Positions 61,274-64,000 of a stretch of 64,000 bases of DNA are shown here, piece after piece; positions within the stretch are counted from its first letter, which is position 1; each line of letters opens with the position of its first letter. Source of the DNA: an uncultured Lachnospiraceae bacterium (lineage in GTDB: Bacteria; Bacillota; Clostridia; Lachnospirales; Lachnospiraceae). The stretch lies in NCBI GenBank assembly GCA_910576975.1, contig CAJTJY010000016.1, positions 1 through 64,000 of the forward strand, in the 5' to 3' direction. A program made the translations under genes and the position numbers. The notes beneath the pieces are model-generated. The model was not told the origin of the DNA and did not search any database. It saw only the letters and a list, made by a program, of their open reading frames with translations.

Positions 61274-61726
61274 TTAATTTTCCATAACTTTGCGCAGACG
61301 TGCCATCAGCAGCTCCGTGTCTTCCACGGTGCGTACTGCGCACATGATCGTATCGTCTCCTGCAATGCTTCCCACAATCTCGTTGCAGTTCATGGCGTCC
61401 AAAGCCGCTGCAACTGCCATCGCCATCCCGGAGGCAGTTTTGATTACCAGGATATTTTGTGCCATGTTCATAGATACGAAGCCATCTTTAAAAATCCTCA
61501 CATATTTTTCACCCATATCCGCACGGCTTTCCCCTAACGCCATATATTTTTGACGTCCACTCTTACTAGCAACTTTGGTCAGCTTCAGCTCCCGGATATC
61601 CCTGGAAACCGTGGCTTGTGTCACATGAAAACCCTCTTGTTCCAGGCGGTCTGATAATTCCTCCTGTGTCTCAATGTGATACTTTTCAATAATCTCTAAT
61701 ATTTTTGCATGACGCTTCGACTTCAT
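61274..61726 (-). CDS. argR: Arginine repressor ArgR
   Basis: This 150-residue protein has an N-terminal winged helix (TQEELSDRLEQEGFHVTQAT) and a C-terminal arginine-binding hexamer domain with GSIAGDDTI. ATG 61726 has AAAGGAG upstream. Its start overlaps nadK's downstream region closely (gap 11 bases), in the conserved nadK-argR-recN order. Confidence 0.96.
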   Translation of the reverse strand: MKSKRHAKILEIIEKYHIETQEELSDRLEQEGFHVTQATVSRDIRELKLTKVASKSGRQKYMALGESRADMGEKYVRIFKDGFVSMNMAQNILVIKTASGMAMAVAAALDAMNCNEIVGSIAGDDTIMCAVRTVEDTELLMARLRKVMEN

Positions 61727-61737
61727 CACTATCTCCT

Positions 61738-62595
61738 TTACCAACTGCTCCCCTGCAGCTTTTTCCTGAGTCTTTCCAGGAAGCTCATTCTGCTAAGCTT
61801 TAAAATCCTGGTAGAAACCTGCGCTTTTTTCACCAGGATCTGCTCCCCTTCTTTCAGAACACCTACTGGATCCCCGTCAAAGCTGATTTCCACCTGGCCT
61901 CCATGTCCTTCGTTCCTTGTACGCACCTCAATGGTGACCTCGTCTTCCGCACCTAGTACAATGCTTTTTGCATTTAAAGAATGGGGACTGATTGGCGTGA
62001 GCAAAAGTAGATCCGCCCTGGGATCTACAATCGGCCCGCCCGCTGACATGCTATACGCCGTAGAACCTGTAGGCGTTGCAATAATGATGCCGTCCGCACT
62101 ATATGTATTCAAATATTCTCCATTTACAGAAATAATCAAATCCACCACCTGAAGCATCCCAGAGCGATGAATGACAATGTCATTGAGGGCGATCCGCTGA
62201 TCTGTAACCGAGCCTTTCACCCGGCGTCCCGACAGCAGCATTCTGGATTCCACTGTATAATCTGCACCTCTCAAAAGCTGATGTACGCCCTGGATCGCAG
62301 TCTTTGCCTCCAGCTCGCACAGATAGCCTACATGACCTGTATTGATGCCGATCAATGGGATGTTTCGTTCTGCCATATCTCTTGCAGCGCGCAGCAGCGT
62401 GCCGTCGCCTCCAACCACCAGAATGCATTCCGTTTCGTCTGGAATCAGTCTTTGATCAAAAGACATGCTTTCTTGGACATGGTTCGCCTGATAGCCACAG
62501 GTTCCTCCGCTCTCTTGAATAAACCTCTGGATTTCTTTGGTAAGATGCAGCTGGGCATCCCGCATGGGATTAACGATAATATAAAAATGCTCCAT
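61738..62595 (-). CDS. nadK: NAD kinase
   Basis: This 285-residue enzyme phosphorylates NAD to NADP. Motifs are VVGGDGTLLRAAR, NTGHVGYLCE and TPTGSTAYSMSAGGPIVDP. ATG 62595 has GGAGG upstream and gives the usual start MEHFYIIVNP; the open frame to 62685 overlaps tlyA without a start signal. Confidence 0.95.
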   Translation of the reverse strand: MEHFYIIVNPMRDAQLHLTKEIQRFIQESGGTCGYQANHVQESMSFDQRLIPDETECILVVGGDGTLLRAARDMAERNIPLIGINTGHVGYLCELEAKTAIQGVHQLLRGADYTVESRMLLSGRRVKGSVTDQRIALNDIVIHRSGMLQVVDLIISVNGEYLNTYSADGIIIATPTGSTAYSMSAGGPIVDPRADLLLLTPISPHSLNAKSIVLGAEDEVTIEVRTRNEGHGGQVEISFDGDPVGVLKEGEQILVKKAQVSTRILKLSRMSFLERLRKKLQGSSW

Positions 62596-62688
62596 TATTT
62601 TTCCTCCAAAGCTGTGACGCCAAAAGCATATTTGAAACATCATTCCTGGCATCTGCCAAAAAACATTTTTCAAACAGGCTTTCACTTA

Positions 62689-63483
62689 TCAATTCGCTAA
62701 CATTCCATGTGCCTGCGCCACAACGCCCGCCACATCCATCCGTTTTGTGCCGCAGCCTTTTTGAATGTCGACCAAATATTCAATATTCCCTTCTGGTCCC
62801 TTGATAGGCGAGAATCCCAGATTGCGGATTGCAAACCCCATTTCCTGCGCAAACGCAAGAATCTTTTGTATCACTTCTTCGTGGACCTTTGGATCCCGAA
62901 CCACGCCTTTCTTGCCTACTTTTTCTCTGCCCGCTTCAAATTGAGGCTTGATCAGACATGCCATCTCCCCTTGCGGCGACAAAAGCTCCCAGGCAGCCGG
63001 CAGCACCTTGGTCAGTGAAATGAATGCTACGTCCACTGATGCAAAATCCAGCACATCCTCAATATCTTGCGGCGTTACATATCTGATATTTGTCTTCTCC
63101 ATGCAGACTACTCTAGAATCCTGCCTTAATTTCCAGGCAAGCTGCCCATAGCCAACATCCACCGCATAAACCTTTTTCGCCCCGTTTTGAAGCATACAGT
63201 CCGTAAATCCCCCCGTAGACGCCCCAATATCCATGCAAATCTTGCCGTCGAGCGAAATCCCGAAGCTGGCGATTGCCTTCTCCAGCTTCAAACCGCCCCG
63301 GCTTACATATTTCAAGGTATTGCCACGAACCTCGATTGAAGCCTGGCTGTCAAAAAAAGTCCCTGCCTTGTCCTCCCGCTGGCTTTCCACAAATACATTT
63401 CCCTCCATAATCATGACCTTCGCTTTTTCCCTGGAGGGCGCTAGGCCGCGCTGCACAAGCAACACATCCAAACGTTCTTTCAT
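62689..63483 (-). CDS. tlyA: TlyA family rRNA 2'-O-methyltransferase
   Basis: This 264-residue protein has an S4 RNA-binding domain (about 1-60; ERLDVLLVQRGLAPSREKAK) and an FtsJ-like methyltransferase domain (SRGGLKLEKAI, DIGASTGGFTDCML). Family members methylate ribosomal RNA, and some are described as haemolysins. It lies between dxs and nadK. Confidence 0.94.
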   Translation of the reverse strand: MKERLDVLLVQRGLAPSREKAKVMIMEGNVFVESQREDKAGTFFDSQASIEVRGNTLKYVSRGGLKLEKAIASFGISLDGKICMDIGASTGGFTDCMLQNGAKKVYAVDVGYGQLAWKLRQDSRVVCMEKTNIRYVTPQDIEDVLDFASVDVAFISLTKVLPAAWELLSPQGEMACLIKPQFEAGREKVGKKGVVRDPKVHEEVIQKILAFAQEMGFAIRNLGFSPIKGPEGNIEYLVDIQKGCGTKRMDVAGVVAQAHGMLAN

Positions 63484-63495
63484 TTTACAACCTTT

Positions 63496-64000
63496 CTATT
63501 TCCGTACATAGCCAGTCACAATCCGCTTTATCATGGATTCCACGTCCAGCCCATGTTCTTTTTTCAAAATGTCCACATTTCCCTGCTCCACATATTTGTC
63601 CTCCAAGGCGATATGGATAAGCTGAGGCACAAGATCCGGGGTTTTTTCACTGAAATAATGCGACACATGCTCTCCAAATCCTCCGGTTGCCACATTTTCT
63701 TCCATTGTCACCAAAAGCTGATGGGACCTCGCAAGCTGATCCAAAAGCGCCGTATCCAAAGGCTTTACGAAGCGGACGTTTACCAAGGTACAGAAATAAC
63801 CCATGGATTTCAACAATCTACGAACCTCTTCTGCTTCTTTCACCATGCTTCCCACCGCAAGCAATGCAATCTGGTGCTCCTGCCAGACCAATTCGCTTCT
63901 TCCATAACAAATTTTCTCACGAAACTCTTTTAATCCTGCATATGCCTCGCCCCTTGGATAGCGAATCGCCACCGGATGTCCAAAATTGACTGCGAATTTC
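63496..64000 (-). CDS. dxs: 1-deoxy-D-xylulose-5-phosphate synthase (C-terminal part)
   Basis: The window cuts this gene at its right edge; only the last 167 codons are visible (frame runs through 64000). The visible part is the C-terminal transketolase-type domain with NFGHPVAIRYPRGEAY, VRFVKPLDTALL and EENVATGGFGEHV. The enzyme makes DXP for isoprenoid and thiamin synthesis. It starts the tlyA-nadK-argR-recN run. Confidence 0.93.
   Translation of the reverse strand, partial: KFAVNFGHPVAIRYPRGEAYAGLKEFREKICYGRSELVWQEHQIALLAVGSMVKEAEEVRRLLKSMGYFCTLVNVRFVKPLDTALLDQLARSHQLLVTMEENVATGGFGEHVSHYFSEKTPDLVPQLIHIALEDKYVEQGNVDILKKEHGLDVESMIKRIVTGYVRK

Noticed and set aside
1..64000. CRISPR arrays, tRNA or rRNA genes, intact insertion sequences
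   Set aside because: Looked for regularly spaced repeats, tRNA-like cloverleaf motifs and transposase domains and saw none; a computed scan could still find something short.

Overview
The window looks like chromosome of a motile, spore-forming Clostridia of the Lachnospiraceae type. Evidence is the B. subtilis/Clostridia-style fla/che operon lying between codY and rpsB-tsf, spo0A, spoIVB and an uninterrupted sigK, strong GGAGG ribosome sites, and several Lachnospiraceae-style small families (DUF4250, DUF5662, DUF5688, DUF6115). No tRNA, rRNA, CRISPR array or intact insertion sequence was seen.

Layout. 84-980: an AT-rich abortive-infection-type gene with its own promoter, probably accessory. 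1393-3229: rpsB-tsf, ending in a strong terminator. 3426-38126: one continuous minus-strand motility and chemotaxis operon of about 34.7 kb and 35 genes. It reads flgBC-fliEFGHIJ-motE/ylxF-fliK-flgD-TIGR02530-flgE-flbD-motAB-fliLM-fliY-cheY-fliOPQR-flhBAFG-ycgR-cheBAWCD-(89-aa membrane protein)-sigD-fapA-(105-aa protein)-swrB-like-mltG-like. It builds the basal body, type III export gate, motor, hook and most of the chemotaxis core, and ends with the sigma factor for late genes. Flagellin, FlgG, FlgK/L, FliD, CheR, FlgM and receptors are not here. 38545-44349: codY, topA, dprA and comM/yifB. 44503-45129: sigK.

45317-48660: a DUF4250 gene converging on a three-gene cluster (a GH13 protein that has lost catalytic residues, a TraX-family membrane protein, DUF5662). 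48661-49197: a divergent control region full of inverted repeats, including a 162-nt RNA hairpin leader. 49198-53556: a polyamine-type ABC transporter operon (XRE-cupin regulator, potABCD). 53911-54831: a DUF5688 gene.

54828-64000 (minus strand): dxs-tlyA-nadK-argR-recN, then spoIVB, spo0A and glgA. This is the conserved clostridial isoprenoid/RNA-modification/sporulation block. A 183-bp palindromic element sits between recN and spoIVB. The 655-bp spo0A upstream region has three exact 0A boxes plus one variant, and a two-copy tandem repeat.

Most interesting: the long wobble-paired hairpin leader of the polyamine operon (49014-49175), the GH13 pseudoenzyme (46726-48660), the 0A-box cluster upstream of spo0A, a mutually exclusive hairpin pair over the flbD ribosome site, and an extra surface-protein-like helical domain on FlgD.
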